Assembly: GCF_913062585.1 (NCBI RefSeq)
Contig: NZ_CAJXWX010000010.1
Span: forward strand, 59,881 to 123,880
DNA length: 64,000 nucleotides
Source: an uncultured Sphingomonas sp.
Lineage (GTDB): Bacteria; Pseudomonadota; Alphaproteobacteria; Sphingomonadales; Sphingomonadaceae
Direction: 5' to 3'
Shown here one piece after another: positions 36,368 to 47,532 of the stretch. Below the pieces are notes generated by a model. That model ran no database searches and was not told where the DNA came from. It saw only the letters and a program-made list of their open reading frames with translations. Position numbers and translations under genes: made by a program. Numbering within the stretch: the stretch's first letter is position 1; each line of letters begins with the position of its first letter.

Positions 36368-37147
36368 TCATTGAATATGGGCCCGTTCCCACAGGATCGC
36401 CAGCCCCTGAATGGTCAGATCGGGCTCGATATGATCGAAAACATCCGTGTGCGGGCTGAGCAGCGCCGCCAAGCCGCCGGTCGCGAGCACTTTGACCGGC
36501 CGCCCGACCTGTGCCTTCAACCGCGCGACCAGCCCTTCGATCATCGCGACATAGCCCCAGAAGATGCCGATATGCATCTGGTCGACCGTATTGCGACCGA
36601 TGACGCTGCGGCTGGCGGGCGCCTCGATGGCGATGCGCGGCAGCTTGGCGGCGGCGGTAACGAGCGCATCGAGCGACAGGTTGATGCCCGGGGCGATGAT
36701 CCCGCCCTTATAGGCGCCCTGATAGTCGCTGATGTCGAAGGTCGTCGCCGTGCCGAAGTCGATGGTGATCAGGTCGCCGGGATAGAGTTCGTGCGCGGCG
36801 ATGGTATTGACCGCGCGGTCCGCGCCCAGCGAGGCGGGCTCGTCGACGTCGATCGCAATGCCCCACTCCACCGGCGCACGCCCCGCAATCAGCGGATCGA
36901 CCTTGAAATATTTCTGCGCCAGCACCTGAAGATTGTGCAGCGCGCGGGGGACGACCGTGGCGATGATGACGCCGGTCACGTCCTCGCGAGCATAGCCTTC
37001 CAGCGCCAGCAACTGGCTGAGCCACACCGCATATTCGTCGCCCGTCCGGCGCGGATCGGTGGCGATGCGCCAGCGGCCCTTGATCGTCCGCCCCTCGAGC
37101 AGCGCGAAGACCACATTCGTGTTCCCAGCATCAATCGCAAGCAGCAT
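36368..37147 (-). CDS. coaX: Type III pantothenate kinase
   Basis: Phosphorylates pantothenate, the first step to coenzyme A. It has the ASKHA motifs [16 protein letters not shown] (phosphate 1), [27 protein letters not shown] and [15 protein letters not shown]. It is 259 aa. It lies nine bases after birA in the conserved birA-coaX-rnj arrangement. Confidence 0.96.
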   Translation of the reverse strand: MLLAIDAGNTNVVFALLEGRTIKGRWRIATDPRRTGDEYAVWLSQLLALEGYAREDVTGVIIATVVPRALHNLQVLAQKYFKVDPLIAGRAPVEWGIAIDVDEPASLGADRAVNTIAAHELYPGDLITIDFGTATTFDISDYQGAYKGGIIAPGINLSLDALVTAAAKLPRIAIEAPASRSVIGRNTVDQMHIGIFWGYVAMIEGLVARLKAQVGRPVKVLATGGLAALLSPHTDVFDHIEPDLTIQGLAILWERAHIQ

Positions 37148-37156
37148 GATCGTTCC

Positions 37157-37861
37157 TCAGACCAGGAAGATGTCACCGGCATGGATGACATGGGCCGAGC
37201 CATCCGCCAAGCCGAGCCGGAGCGCGCCGTCGCTCGCCAGCCCTTGGAATATGCCGGTCAGCGCCTGACCGTCCGGCAGACGGGCAGTCAACATGGCCCC
37301 ACGCGGATGCGCCCTCGCCTCCCAGCGCGCGATGATCGCGGGCAGCCCCTGCTCGCGCCAGATCGCGACCCAGCGGGTCATCGCATCGGCGAGCAGCGCC
37401 TGCATCGCCGCGGGCGAGACAGCGACGCCATGATCGCAAAGCGCGGTCGTGGCGCGGTCGGGTAGGTCCGGGGCCGACGCCAGATTGATCCCCATGCCGA
37501 TGACGACCGCATCGCCCACACGCTCCAACAAGATGCCCGACAGCTTGGCGCCGTCGATCAACAGATCATTCGGCCACTTCAGCGCAAGACGCGCGCCGAT
37601 CGCGGAAAGACAGGACCGGACCGCATCCTCGATCGCAACGGCGGCGACCAGCGCCAGCGTGGCCGGCATCGGATCGCCGGGTCGCAGCCGGACCAGCGTC
37701 GATCCGTAAAAATTGCCCGAGGGCGAGGACCAATCCCGCCCCTGGCGTCCGCGCCCCGCCGTCTGGCGGTCGGCGCGGAGCCAAAGGCCCTCTTCACCGC
37801 CTGCCTCGGCAAGCTGGCGAAGATCGGCATTGGTCGATCCCGTTTCCGGGACGTGCAGCAA
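37157..37861 (-). CDS. birA: Biotin--[acetyl-CoA-carboxylase] ligase, monofunctional
   Basis: Attaches biotin to the carboxyl-carrier protein. Motifs: ETGSTNADLR, AGRGRQGRDWSSPSG (biotinyl-AMP site), LALKWPNDLLIDGAKLSGIL and VVIGMGINLA. There is no N-terminal HTH domain, so it is not a repressor. The start is a TTG at 37861, five bases after the nuoN stop; no ATG is available near the family start. About 234 aa. Confidence 0.93.
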   Translation of the reverse strand: MLHVPETGSTNADLRQLAEAGGEEGLWLRADRQTAGRGRQGRDWSSPSGNFYGSTLVRLRPGDPMPATLALVAAVAIEDAVRSCLSAIGARLALKWPNDLLIDGAKLSGILLERVGDAVVIGMGINLASAPDLPDRATTALCDHGVAVSPAAMQALLADAMTRWVAIWREQGLPAIIARWEARAHPRGAMLTARLPDGQALTGIFQGLASDGALRLGLADGSAHVIHAGDIFLV

Positions 37862-37866
37862 TCGGC

Positions 37867-39330
37867 TCAGAACAGCGCCCGTGCCGCCGCCAGCGACCAG
37901 GCGCCGAGCAGCGGGATCGCCAGATAGCCGACCGGCGAGACGAAAAGCGCCGACAGCGCGATCAGGCCGTTTTCGACCGGCTGCACGTCGCTCTTGTCCC
38001 AGGCTCCGGCGGGTTCGTCGAAGAACATCGTCTTGACGATGCGCAGATAATAATAGGCACCGATCACCGAAGCGACGACACCGATCACCGCCAGCGGGAA
38101 CAGCCCCGCCGCGACCGCTGCATTGAAAACCGCGAACTTGGCATAGAAGCCGAGCAGCGGCGGAATGCCTGCGACCGAGAACATGAAGAACGCCATCGCC
38201 CAGGCCAGCGCCGGACGCGTGCGCGACAGACCCGACAGGCTGGCGATCGACTCCATCGGATTGCCCTGCTCGTCGCGCATGCGGATGACGATCAGGAACG
38301 CACCCAGCGTCATGACGACATAGATGGTCAGGTAGGTCAGCACCGCTGCCACGCCCTGGGCCGTACCCGCCGCCAAACCGATGAGGGCAAAACCGACATT
38401 GTTGATCGACGAGTAAGCGAGCAGCCGCTTGATGTTGGTCTGCCCGATCGCCGCCACGGCACCGAGGATGATCGACGCCAGCGCGGCGAAGGTGACGATC
38501 TGCTGCCACTGCTGCGCGGCCGAGCCCATCGCCTCGACAGCGACCCGGATGGCCAGCGCCATCGCCGCGACCTTGGGGGCCGAGGCGAAGAAGGCCGTCA
38601 CCGGGGTCGGCGCGCCTTCATAGACGTCCGGGGTCCACATGTGGAACGGCACCGCCGACATCTTGAACGCAAGCCCTGCGAACACGAACACCAGCCCGAA
38701 CATCAGGCCCAGCGAGCGCGTGCCCATCGCCGCATCGCGGCCATAGGCACCAGCAATCTGCGCAAAGTCGGTCGAACCGGTGAAACCATACACCAGCGAG
38801 ATGCCGTAGAGCAGGATACCGGAGGCGAGCGCGCCCAGCACAAAATACTTCAGACCCGCTTCGGCCGAACGCCCGTCGCGACGCATGAAGCTCGCCAGCA
38901 CATAGGCCGACAGGCTCTGCAGTTCGAGACCGACATAGAGGGTCAGCAGGTCGCCCGCCGACACCATCATGCCCATGCCGACCGAGGAGAGCAGCATGAG
39001 GATCGGATATTCGGGACGCAGATCCTCTCCCGGCGAGCGCGCGAAGAAGCGCGGGGCCATGATGATCGCCACCGCGGTCGCCAGATAGATCAGGACCTTG
39101 ACGAAACCGGCAAAGGCATCCGCCCGGTACAGGCCGCCAAAGGCCAGCCCGCCCGTGGTCGCCGGACCGGCGAGCGCGACCATCGCCCCCGCCAGCACGA
39201 ACACCGCCGCGATGGAGATTCCGCGCGTCGAGGCAGTTCCGCCCCAGGCGGCGACGAGCATCAGCGCGATCGCGCCGAGGGTCAGCACCAGCTCGGGCAG
39301 GACCATCAAGAGGTTCAACGAATAGCTCAT
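37867..39330 (-). CDS. nuoN: NADH-quinone oxidoreductase subunit N
   Basis: Antiporter-like proton-pumping subunit of complex I (membrane arm), 487 aa with about 14 helices. Visible motifs include LSVYV-type LYVGLELQSLSAYVLASFMR, FKMSAVPFHMWTPDVYEGAP, and KRLLAYSSINNVGFALIGLA. The start overlaps the nuoM stop (TGATG). It is the last nuo gene; birA follows. Confidence 0.97.
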   Translation of the reverse strand: MSYSLNLLMVLPELVLTLGAIALMLVAAWGGTASTRGISIAAVFVLAGAMVALAGPATTGGLAFGGLYRADAFAGFVKVLIYLATAVAIIMAPRFFARSPGEDLRPEYPILMLLSSVGMGMMVSAGDLLTLYVGLELQSLSAYVLASFMRRDGRSAEAGLKYFVLGALASGILLYGISLVYGFTGSTDFAQIAGAYGRDAAMGTRSLGLMFGLVFVFAGLAFKMSAVPFHMWTPDVYEGAPTPVTAFFASAPKVAAMALAIRVAVEAMGSAAQQWQQIVTFAALASIILGAVAAIGQTNIKRLLAYSSINNVGFALIGLAAGTAQGVAAVLTYLTIYVVMTLGAFLIVIRMRDEQGNPMESIASLSGLSRTRPALAWAMAFFMFSVAGIPPLLGFYAKFAVFNAAVAAGLFPLAVIGVVASVIGAYYYLRIVKTMFFDEPAGAWDKSDVQPVENGLIALSALFVSPVGYLAIPLLGAWSLAAARALF

Positions 39331-40880
39331 CAGTGCGCCTCCCCGTGCGCAGCTTGGTGCTCAGGGGCATGGGTGGTGGCCAGCGCCGGGTTACCGGCGG
39401 TGGGGCGGCTGTCCGAACCGGGGTTCGCGCGATCGATCCGCTGGAGCAGGATCGTCACGTCCTTGCGCATCGGCGCCAGGAAGCTTTCCGGATAGACACC
39501 CATCCACAAAGTCACCGCCGCGATCGGGGCCAGCAGCCAGAGCTCGCGAGCCGACATGTCGGGCATCGCCGCCACCTCATCCGACTTGATCTCGCCATAA
39601 GCGATCCGCCGGTAGAGATAGAGCATATACGCCGCACCCAGAATGATGCCCGTGGTGCAGAGCAGCGCGGTCCAGGTCGACACCTGATAGGTGCCCATCA
39701 GCGACAGGAACTCGGCGACGAAGCCGCTGGTGCCCGGCAGACCGATCGACGCCATGGTGAAGAACAGGAAGAATACGGCGTAGCGCGGCATGTTGATCGA
39801 CAGCCCGCCATAGCGCGCAATCTCACGCGTGTGCAGCCGGTCATAGATGACGCCGACGCACAGGAACAGCGCGCCCGACACCAGGCCGTGGCTGAGCATC
39901 ATGATCATCGCGCCTTCGATGCCCTGCTGGTTGAAGGCATAGAGACCGATGGTCACGATCGCCATATGTGCGACCGACGAATAGGCGATCAGCTTCTTCA
40001 TGTCGGACTGCACCAGCGCGACCAGCGAGGCGTAGATCACCGCGATTGCCGACAGCGCGAAGATCAGCCAGGTCAGCTGTCCGCTCGCCTCCGGGAACAT
40101 CGGCAGCAGGAAGCGCAGGAAGCCATAGCCGCCAAGCTTCAGCAGAACGCCCGCCAGGATGACCGAGCCCGCCGTCGGCGCCTGCACGTGCGCATCGGGC
40201 AGCCAGGTGTGGACCGGCCACATCGGCATCTTGACCGCAAACGAGGCGAAGAAGGCGATCCACAACCAGGTCTGAACCGAGGCCGGGAAGTCATAGGCGA
40301 GAAGCGCCGGGATCGAGGTCGTGCCCGCCGTGCGCGCCATATAGAGCATCGCGACGAACATCAGCAGCGAGCCGAGCAGCGTGTACAGGAAGAACTTGTA
40401 CGACGCGTAGATGCGGTTCGCCCCGCCCCAGATGCCGATGATCAGATACATCGGGATCAGGCCGGCTTCGAAGAAGACGTAGAAGAGGAACAGGTCCTGC
40501 GCCGCGAACGTGCCGATCATCAGCACTTCGGTGAACAGGAACAGGCCCATATATTCGGGAACGCGCTTGTCGATCGCGCGCCAGCTGGCGCCGATGCAGA
40601 TCGGCATCAGGAACACGCTGAGCATGATCAGCAGCAGCGCGAAACCGTCGATGCCGAGCGACCAGCCGAACGGGCCGAAGATGCCCGGGGCATGTTCGAC
40701 GAACTGCCACTGCGCGCCGCCCACGTCGAACTGCGTCCAGAGCACGATGCCCAGCACGAAGTCGACCAGCGTGGCGGCCAGCGCCAGCATCCGCGCGCCC
40801 TGCGCGTTGAGGAAGAGGCAGGCGATCGCGGCAACAGCCGGGACCGCCAGCATGACGGAGAGGATCGGGAAGCCCTGCAT
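39330..40880 (-). CDS. nuoM: NADH-quinone oxidoreductase subunit M
   Basis: Antiporter-like proton-pumping subunit of complex I, about 516 aa. Motifs: FYVFFEAGLIPMYLIIGIWG, VKMPMWPVHTWLPDAHVQAP, KLIAYSSVAHMAIVTIGLYA and SHGLVSGALFL. The C-terminal tail is His-rich (HAPEHQAAHGEAH). ATG 40880 is preferred over a GTG one codon upstream. It follows nuoL by seven bases. Confidence 0.97.
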   Translation of the reverse strand: MQGFPILSVMLAVPAVAAIACLFLNAQGARMLALAATLVDFVLGIVLWTQFDVGGAQWQFVEHAPGIFGPFGWSLGIDGFALLLIMLSVFLMPICIGASWRAIDKRVPEYMGLFLFTEVLMIGTFAAQDLFLFYVFFEAGLIPMYLIIGIWGGANRIYASYKFFLYTLLGSLLMFVAMLYMARTAGTTSIPALLAYDFPASVQTWLWIAFFASFAVKMPMWPVHTWLPDAHVQAPTAGSVILAGVLLKLGGYGFLRFLLPMFPEASGQLTWLIFALSAIAVIYASLVALVQSDMKKLIAYSSVAHMAIVTIGLYAFNQQGIEGAMIMMLSHGLVSGALFLCVGVIYDRLHTREIARYGGLSINMPRYAVFFLFFTMASIGLPGTSGFVAEFLSLMGTYQVSTWTALLCTTGIILGAAYMLYLYRRIAYGEIKSDEVAAMPDMSARELWLLAPIAAVTLWMGVYPESFLAPMRKDVTILLQRIDRANPGSDSRPTAGNPALATTHAPEHQAAHGEAH

Positions 40881-40887
40881 CACGCGA

Positions 40888-43008
40888 TCAACCCAAAATG
40901 GCCCAGGTGACGGCCGCGGTCAGACCGATCAACATGACGAAGGCATAGCTGTAGAGGTATCCCGTCTGGAAGCGCGCCGCACCCTTGCTGCCCTGCTGGA
41001 CGAGCCAGGCGACACCATTGGGGCCGAAGCGGTCGATCGTCTTCTCGTCGCCACGGTGCCACAGGAACCGGCCGATCGCGAAGGCGGGGCGCACGAAGAG
41101 GAAATGGTAGATCTCGTCAAAATACCATTTGTTGAGGAGGAAGCGGTACAGGATGCGGAACTGGTCCGCGAACTTGGCCGGGAATTCCGGCGCACGGATA
41201 TAGGTCAGATACGCGGTCAGCAGACCGAGCAGCATCACCACCGTCGCCGACAGCTTCACCCACACCGGCACGCCGTGCATCGAATGCATCAGGTGCTCGT
41301 TGAAGGCGATCGCGCCCTTCCAATAGCTCTCGCCCGACTCCGGCTCGATGAACCAGCCGTGGAAGACGAAGCCCGCCGCGATCGCACCGATCGACAGGAC
41401 GATCAGCGGGATCAGCATGACCAGCGGGCTCTCATGCGGATGATAGCCACCGGTACCCTCGGGCAGATCGGTATGCGCCGCGCCGTGCACGCTCGGTTCG
41501 TCACCGGCACCCTCGGCATGGGCGACATTGTGATGCGCCTCGTCATGGTGACGCGCGTCATGCGCGTGCGCATGATCGTCATGGCCATGGCCATGCGCGT
41601 CATGGATCGCGTGCTGGATATGCTCCGACCCGGTCCAGCGCGGCTTGCCCCAGAAGGTCAGGAACATCAGGCGCCACGAATAGAAGCTGGTAAGCAGCGC
41701 CGCGATCACGCCCGCCCAGAAGGCGAAGCCCGAACCACCCGCATAGGCGACCTCGATGATCGCGTCCTTCGAGTGGAAGCCCGCGAAACCGAACGCCATC
41801 GGATTGCCGAACAGAGCCGGGATACCGACGCCGGTGATCGCCAGCGTACCCATCATCATCGCCCAAAAGGTGAGCGGGATGTGGCGACGCAGGCCACCAT
41901 AATAGCGCATATCCTGCTCATGGTGCATCGCATGGATCACCGAGCCCGCACCCAGGAACAGCAGCGCCTTGAAGAAGGCGTGCGTGAACAGGTGGAACAT
42001 CGCCGCGCCATAGGCGCCGACGCCGGCCGCGAAGAACATATAGCCTAGCTGCGAACAGGTCGAATAGGCGATGACGCGCTTGATGTCGGTCTGCACCGTG
42101 CCGACGGTCGCGGCAAAGAAGCAGGTGCAGGCCCCGATCACGGTGATGACACCGAGCGCGGTCGGTGACGTCTCGAACATCGGCGACAGGCGGCACACCA
42201 TGAACACGCCGGCAGTCACCATGGTCGCCGCGTGGATCAGCGCCGACACCGGGGTCGGGCCTTCCATCGCGTCCGGCAACCAGGTGTGCAGACCCAACTG
42301 CGCCGACTTGCCCATCGCACCGACGAACAGCAGCAGGCAGAGCACGGTCATCGTGTCAAAGCGATAACCCAGGAACCCGATCGTAGAACCGGCCATGGTC
42401 GGCGCGGCCGCCAGGATTTCCGGGATCGACACCGTCTTGAACACCAGGAAGGTGCCGAAGATGCCGAGCATGAAGCCCAGGTCACCGACGCGGTTGACGA
42501 CGAACGCCTTGATCGCGGCCGCATTGGCCGAGGGCTTACGGAACCAGAAGCCGATCAGCAGGTAGGACGCGAGACCCACGCCTTCCCAGCCGAAGAACAT
42601 CTGGACCAGATTGTCCGCCGTCACGAGCATCAGCATCGCGAAGGTGAAGAGGCAGAGATAGGCGAAGAAGCGCGGCTGATCCGGCTCCTCACTCATATAG
42701 CCCCAGCTATAGAGGTGGACGAGCGCCGAGACGCTGGTGATGACCACCAGCATGATCGCGGTCAGCGAGTCGACGCGCAGCGCCCAGTCGACCGACATGT
42801 CGCCGCTGGTGATCCAGTGGAGCACCGGCGTGACGGTCGCCGCGTTTGCGCCGGTCAGATAGCCGATGAAGATCGGCCATGACAGCGCACAGGAAATGAA
42901 CAGCGCGCCGGTCGTAACGACCTTGGCGGGCACGTTCCCGATAGCCTTGTTGCCGAACCCCGCAATGGCGGCGGCCAGCAACGGCAGGAAGACGATAGCG
43001 AGGATCAA
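40888..43008 (-). CDS. nuoL: NADH-quinone oxidoreductase subunit L
   Basis: Largest proton-pumping subunit of complex I, 706 aa, with the lateral helix at the C-terminus. Motifs: [74 protein letters not shown] and [21 protein letters not shown] His-rich hydrophilic loop at residues 463-528 holds 18 histidines; it is an insertion compared with E. coli NuoL. nuoK ends six bases upstream. Confidence 0.97.
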   Translation of the reverse strand: MILAIVFLPLLAAAIAGFGNKAIGNVPAKVVTTGALFISCALSWPIFIGYLTGANAATVTPVLHWITSGDMSVDWALRVDSLTAIMLVVITSVSALVHLYSWGYMSEEPDQPRFFAYLCLFTFAMLMLVTADNLVQMFFGWEGVGLASYLLIGFWFRKPSANAAAIKAFVVNRVGDLGFMLGIFGTFLVFKTVSIPEILAAAPTMAGSTIGFLGYRFDTMTVLCLLLFVGAMGKSAQLGLHTWLPDAMEGPTPVSALIHAATMVTAGVFMVCRLSPMFETSPTALGVITVIGACTCFFAATVGTVQTDIKRVIAYSTCSQLGYMFFAAGVGAYGAAMFHLFTHAFFKALLFLGAGSVIHAMHHEQDMRYYGGLRRHIPLTFWAMMMGTLAITGVGIPALFGNPMAFGFAGFHSKDAIIEVAYAGGSGFAFWAGVIAALLTSFYSWRLMFLTFWGKPRWTGSEHIQHAIHDAHGHGHDDHAHAHDARHHDEAHHNVAHAEGAGDEPSVHGAAHTDLPEGTGGYHPHESPLVMLIPLIVLSIGAIAAGFVFHGWFIEPESGESYWKGAIAFNEHLMHSMHGVPVWVKLSATVVMLLGLLTAYLTYIRAPEFPAKFADQFRILYRFLLNKWYFDEIYHFLFVRPAFAIGRFLWHRGDEKTIDRFGPNGVAWLVQQGSKGAARFQTGYLYSYAFVMLIGLTAAVTWAILG

Positions 43009-43013
43009 CCCGA

Positions 43014-43322
43014 TTACCCCTTCATCCGGTTGACGTCGTCGACCGCGATGGTGCCGCGGCCACGGAAATAGATGACCAGGATCGCCAGACCGATCGCCGA
43101 TTCACCGGCGGCCACGGTCAGCACGAACATGGCGAAGACCTGCCCCACCAGATCCTGAAGCGCGGCCGAGAAGGCGACGAGGTTCAGGTTCACGGCGAGC
43201 AAGATGAGCTCGATCGCCATGAGGATGACGATCAGGTTCTTCCGATTGAGGAAGATACCCAGCACCCCCATGGTGAACAGGATCGCTGCAACGACCAGAT
43301 AATGGACGAGACCGATCGTCAC
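43014..43322 (-). CDS. nuoK: NADH-quinone oxidoreductase subunit K
   Basis: Small membrane subunit of complex I (102 aa, three helices) with the conserved glutamates in [18 protein letters not shown] and [13 protein letters not shown]. The start overlaps the nuoJ stop by four bases. Confidence 0.97.
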   Translation of the reverse strand: MTIGLVHYLVVAAILFTMGVLGIFLNRKNLIVILMAIELILLAVNLNLVAFSAALQDLVGQVFAMFVLTVAAGESAIGLAILVIYFRGRGTIAVDDVNRMKG

Positions 43323-43930
43323 AGTTCCACCCCCTGCCCGATGGGCTGATTGATGTTGCGGATCGCCTCATGCGGCTGACGCGCATTCTGCTTGGCGATG
43401 TTCTGCGGACGGACGCCGCCGCGCTTGCGATGCGTGAGCACGATCGCGCCGATCATCGCAACGAGCAGGACGAGCCCTGCGCCCTCGAAGATGAACAGGT
43501 AGCGCGTGTACAGCAGGTTGCCGATCGCCTGGATGTTGGACACCTCCGGCGCGATCGGGGCCGCGCGGGCCGCCAGTTGCACCCCGCCGACGCTCCACGC
43601 CTGGAACGCGATGATGACCTCGGCCAGCAGGGCAACGGCCAGCGCCAGCCCCAGCGGCAGATAGCGCGCAAAGCCCGCCCGCATCGCCGCGACCTCGATA
43701 TCGAGCATCATGACGACGAAGAGGAACAGCACCGCGACCGCGCCCACATAGACGATGACGAGCAGCATCGCGATGAACTCGGCCCCGCACAGCACCATGA
43801 GGCCCGCGGCGTTGAAGAACGCCAGGATCAGCCACATGACCGAGTGCACCGGATTGCGCGACGCGATCGTGAGCCCTGCGGACACGATCACCACGGTCGC
43901 GAAAATATAGAAGGCGATAGCCTGTATCAC
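43319..43930 (-). CDS. nuoJ: NADH-quinone oxidoreductase subunit J
   Basis: Membrane subunit of complex I, 203 aa with five helices. Motifs: [40 protein letters not shown] and VVMMLDIE, plus a variable C-terminal tail with basic [14 protein letters not shown]. It lies 49 bases after nuoI, one of the few real gaps in the operon. Confidence 0.97.
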   Translation of the reverse strand: MIQAIAFYIFATVVIVSAGLTIASRNPVHSVMWLILAFFNAAGLMVLCGAEFIAMLLVIVYVGAVAVLFLFVVMMLDIEVAAMRAGFARYLPLGLALAVALLAEVIIAFQAWSVGGVQLAARAAPIAPEVSNIQAIGNLLYTRYLFIFEGAGLVLLVAMIGAIVLTHRKRGGVRPQNIAKQNARQPHEAIRNINQPIGQGVEL

Positions 43931-43979
43931 TGCCTGTCAGGCCCCTTTTCTGTCCGCCCCGAACCGATGGTCGCGGGCT

Positions 43980-44465
43980 TTAACGGTACGGCGCATCGGC
44001 GGCAAGGTTCGCCGCGATCGCGCTTTCCCAGCGGTCACCGTTATCGAGCAACTTCGACTTGTCGTAGATCAGCTCTTCGCGCGTCTCGGTCGCGAATTCG
44101 AAATTCGGCCCCTCGACGATCGCATCCACGGGGCAAGCCTCCTGGCACAGCCCGCAATAGATGCACTTGGTCATGTCGATGTCGTAGCGCGTCGTACGGC
44201 GGCTGCCGTCGTCGCGCGGTTCCGCCTCGATCGTGATCGCCTGGGCGGGGCAGATCGCCTCGCACAGCTTGCACGCGATGCACCGCTCCTCGCCATTGGG
44301 GTAGCGACGCAGCGCGTGCTCGCCCCGGAAGCGCGGAGAGATCGGGTTCTTCTCGAACGGATAGTTGATCGTCGCCTTCGGCTTGAAGAAGTAGCGAAGG
44401 GTCAGCGCGTGCCCCTTCACGAACTCCCAAAGCGTAAAAGCCTTGACGTACTGAGCGACGCTCAT
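43980..44465 (-). CDS. nuoI: NADH-quinone oxidoreductase subunit I
   Basis: Binds clusters N6a and N6b. Two complete 4Fe-4S motifs are visible: [12 protein letters not shown] and [12 protein letters not shown], with [18 protein letters not shown] before the first. It is 161 aa. ATG 44465 ([10 protein letters not shown]) is the family start; it overlaps the nuoH stop by four bases. Confidence 0.97.
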   Translation of the reverse strand: MSVAQYVKAFTLWEFVKGHALTLRYFFKPKATINYPFEKNPISPRFRGEHALRRYPNGEERCIACKLCEAICPAQAITIEAEPRDDGSRRTTRYDIDMTKCIYCGLCQEACPVDAIVEGPNFEFATETREELIYDKSKLLDNGDRWESAIAANLAADAPYR

Positions 44466-45517
44466 GCCGGAACTCCCACGCGCGCAACCATCAGCACGCC
44501 AGACACCAAGAATACCCAGAAAAGCGACACCGGCAGGAACACCTTCCAGCCCAGCCGCATCAGCTGGTCGTACCGATAGCGCGGTACGGTCGCCTTCACC
44601 CAGGAAAAGACGAAGAAGAAGAAGCACATCTTCAAGAGCAGCCAGACGATACCCGGCACGACGTAGAGCGGGGCCCAATCCAGCGGCGGCAGATAGCCAC
44701 CCCAGAACAGGATCGCGTTCAGCGCGCACATCAGGATGACGTTGGCATACTCACCCAGCCAAAACAGCGCGAACGACATCGAGCTATATTCGGTCTGGTA
44801 ACCCGCGACGAGTTCCGACTCCGCCTCGGTCAGGTCGAACGGCGCGCGCTGCGTCTCGGCCAATGCCGAGATGAAGAACATGATCGCCATCGGGAAGAGC
44901 AGCGGGTTCAGGAAGAATCCGTTGATCGGCGTGTTGAGCACGCCCTTCTGCGCCTCGACGATGTCCGTCAGGTTGAAGCTGCCCGACCACATCACGACCG
45001 AGATCAGGATGAAGCCGATCGCGACTTCATAGGACACCATCTGCGCGGCGGCACGAAGCGCCGAGTAGAAGGGATATTTCGAGTTCGACGCCCAGCCCGA
45101 CAGGATCACGCCGTACACGCCCAGCGACGAGGCGGCGAGGACGTACAGCAGGCCGACATTGATGTTGGCGACGACCACGCCCGGCTGGAACGGCACCACC
45201 GCCCAGACGATCAGCGCGACCGTGAAGGTGATGATCGGCGCCAGCAGGAACAGCCCGCGATTGGCGGCGGCCGGAACGATGGTTTCCTGGAGGAAGACCT
45301 TCAGGCCGTCGGCGAACGACTGGAGCAGGCCGAAGGGGCCGACCACGTTCGGACCCCGGCGCAGCGCCATCGCTGCCCAGATCTTGCGGTCGACATAGAT
45401 GACCATCGCGACCGCCAGCATCAGCGGCAGCGCAATCGCCAGAATCCCGACCAGCGTCGCGATCGTCCAGGCCCAGCCATAAGGAAGGCCGAGCGTCGTG
45501 TTGAAAAACGCGGTCAC
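44462..45517 (-). CDS. nuoH: NADH-quinone oxidoreductase subunit H
   Basis: Membrane subunit forming the quinone chamber, 351 aa with eight helices. Motifs: [41 protein letters not shown], and the conserved [20 protein letters not shown]. It overlaps nuoG and nuoI by four bases each. Confidence 0.97.
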   Translation of the reverse strand: MTAFFNTTLGLPYGWAWTIATLVGILAIALPLMLAVAMVIYVDRKIWAAMALRRGPNVVGPFGLLQSFADGLKVFLQETIVPAAANRGLFLLAPIITFTVALIVWAVVPFQPGVVVANINVGLLYVLAASSLGVYGVILSGWASNSKYPFYSALRAAAQMVSYEVAIGFILISVVMWSGSFNLTDIVEAQKGVLNTPINGFFLNPLLFPMAIMFFISALAETQRAPFDLTEAESELVAGYQTEYSSMSFALFWLGEYANVILMCALNAILFWGGYLPPLDWAPLYVVPGIVWLLLKMCFFFFVFSWVKATVPRYRYDQLMRLGWKVFLPVSLFWVFLVSGVLMVARVGVPA

Positions 45518-47532
45518 TCCGCTGCCTCCGCATAGCTCTCACCATGGACCAGTTCGGCCGAGCAGCGCTGCATCGTCGGGCTGGCGCGGCAAATCGCGTT
45601 GGTGAGGTAGAAGTCCTTGATCGGATAGCCCTCGAGCGTGCCCGACGCGGTCGCGTTCAGCGACGGCGCGGCCCAGTCGAAGGTGACGAGACCGACCTGG
45701 CCAAGCGCCGGAACCTCTGTGGCCATGGCGGCGCGGAGTTCTTCCAGCGTGTCGAAGCTCAGGGTCTGGCCCAGCACTTCGGACAGCGCGCGGAAGATCG
45801 TCCAATCGTCGCGCGCATCGCCCGGTGCGAACACCGCCCGCTCGCCACGCTGCACCCGGCCCTCAAGGTTGACCCAAGTGCCCGACTTCTCGGCATAGGT
45901 CGCACCCGGCAGGATGACATCGGCATGATGCGCACCCTTGTCGCCATGATGGCCGACGAACACCTTGAAGCTGCTGCCGAACTTGGCGAAATCGACCTCA
46001 TCGGCACCCAGGAAGAAGGCCAGCTTCGGCGCGGCCGCGACTACGTCCGCGATGCCGCCCTTCTGCGCATAACCGAGCATCAGCCCGCCCATGCGCGCAG
46101 CCGCCATGTGCACGACATTATAGCCGTTCCAGGCCGAACCGTCCTCCAGCGTGCGGACCAGATTGAACTGATCGACCAGCTTCAGGCTCGCGCCATGCGC
46201 ACCCTTCAGCGCAGCGCCACCGACGATCACCATCGGACGCGCGGCCTTGCCGAACAACTCGGTCACGGCTTCGGGCAGATTGCCCAGCACCGACAGATCG
46301 GCGCCCAGCCACTCGACCTTGTAGGTCAGATCGGTTTCGGGGCCGATCGCGAAGACCTTGGCGCCCTTCTTGATCGCCTTGCGGATACGGGTATTCACCA
46401 GCGGCGCTTCCCAGCGCAGGTTGGTGCCGATCAGCAGGATCGCATCAGCGCGCTCGACGCCCGCGATGGTCGTGTTGAAGTTGACCGCAGCCAGGCTCGA
46501 CGTGTCGTAATCCATGCCGGTCTGACGACCTTCGAGCAGGGTCGAACCCATCTTGGCCAGCAGCGCGCGTGCCGCGAACATCGTCTCGCAATCGACCAGA
46601 TCGCCCGCGATGGCGGCAACGCTCGAACCGGCATTCACGTCACGGATCGCGGCGAACGCCTCGTCCCAAGTGGCGGGCACCAGCTTGCCGTCGCGGCGGA
46701 TGAACGGACGGTCGAGACGACGACGGACCAGGCCGTCGATCGCGTGACGCGTCTTGTCGCTCGCCCACTCCTCGTTCACCTCGTCGTTGATGCGCGGCAC
46801 GCAGCGCAGCACCTGACGACCACGGCTGTCGAGGCGGATGTTGGTGCCGACCGCGTCCATCACGTCGATGGCAAGCGTCTTCTTCAGCTCCCAAGGACGC
46901 GCCTCGAACGCATAGGGCTTGGACGTCAGCGCGCCCACCGGGCACAGGTCGACGACATTGCCCGACAGCTCGCTCGACACGGCCTGTTCGAGGTAGGAGG
47001 TGATCTGCATGTTCTCGCCGCGATAGATCGCGCCGATTTCCTCCACGCCCGCGACCTCTTCGGCGAAGCGGACGCAGCGGGTGCACTGGATGCAGCGGGT
47101 CATGACCGTCTTGACGATCGGCCCCATATATTTCTCGGTAACGGCCCGCTTGTTTTCGTCATAGCGGCTATGGCCCTTGCCATAGGCCATGGACTGGTCC
47201 TGCAGGTCGCACTCGCCGCCCTGATCGCAGATCGGGCAGTCCAGCGGGTGGTTGATCAGCAGGAATTCCATCACGCCTTCGCGCGCGGCCTTCACCATCG
47301 GGGTGGTGGTGAAGATTTCCTGATTCTCCGCCGCCGGAAGCGCACACGACGCCTGTGGCTTGGGGGGCCCAGGCTTCACCTCGACCAGGCACATGCGGCA
47401 ATTGCCCGCGATGGACAGCCGCTCATGATAGCAGAAACGCGGGATTTCCTTGCCCGCAAGCTCACAGGCCTGCAGCACGGTGGCGCCCTGCGGCACCTCG
47501 ATCTCGACGCCGTCGACTTTGACCTTAGGCAT
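45514..47532 (-). CDS. nuoG: NADH-quinone oxidoreductase subunit G
   Basis: Largest peripheral-arm subunit, 672 aa. The N-terminus is a 2Fe-2S ferredoxin domain ([26 protein letters not shown]). It is followed by the His-Cys3 cluster ([19 protein letters not shown]) and the 4Fe-4S cluster ([26 protein letters not shown]). A molybdopterin-oxidoreductase-like C-terminal part completes it. ATG 47532 overlaps the nuoF stop by one base (TAATG). Confidence 0.96.
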   Translation of the reverse strand: MPKVKVDGVEIEVPQGATVLQACELAGKEIPRFCYHERLSIAGNCRMCLVEVKPGPPKPQASCALPAAENQEIFTTTPMVKAAREGVMEFLLINHPLDCPICDQGGECDLQDQSMAYGKGHSRYDENKRAVTEKYMGPIVKTVMTRCIQCTRCVRFAEEVAGVEEIGAIYRGENMQITSYLEQAVSSELSGNVVDLCPVGALTSKPYAFEARPWELKKTLAIDVMDAVGTNIRLDSRGRQVLRCVPRINDEVNEEWASDKTRHAIDGLVRRRLDRPFIRRDGKLVPATWDEAFAAIRDVNAGSSVAAIAGDLVDCETMFAARALLAKMGSTLLEGRQTGMDYDTSSLAAVNFNTTIAGVERADAILLIGTNLRWEAPLVNTRIRKAIKKGAKVFAIGPETDLTYKVEWLGADLSVLGNLPEAVTELFGKAARPMVIVGGAALKGAHGASLKLVDQFNLVRTLEDGSAWNGYNVVHMAAARMGGLMLGYAQKGGIADVVAAAPKLAFFLGADEVDFAKFGSSFKVFVGHHGDKGAHHADVILPGATYAEKSGTWVNLEGRVQRGERAVFAPGDARDDWTIFRALSEVLGQTLSFDTLEELRAAMATEVPALGQVGLVTFDWAAPSLNATASGTLEGYPIKDFYLTNAICRASPTMQRCSAELVHGESYAEAAE

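Noticed and set aside
34586..37465. 959-codon open frame on the plus strand
   Set aside because: Antisense to rnj, coaX and birA, whose motifs are unmistakable; the translation has no recognisable fold.
37862..38509. Long N-terminal extension of birA into nuoN
   Set aside because: The extension is nuoN read in another frame; BirA homology begins at about 37861.
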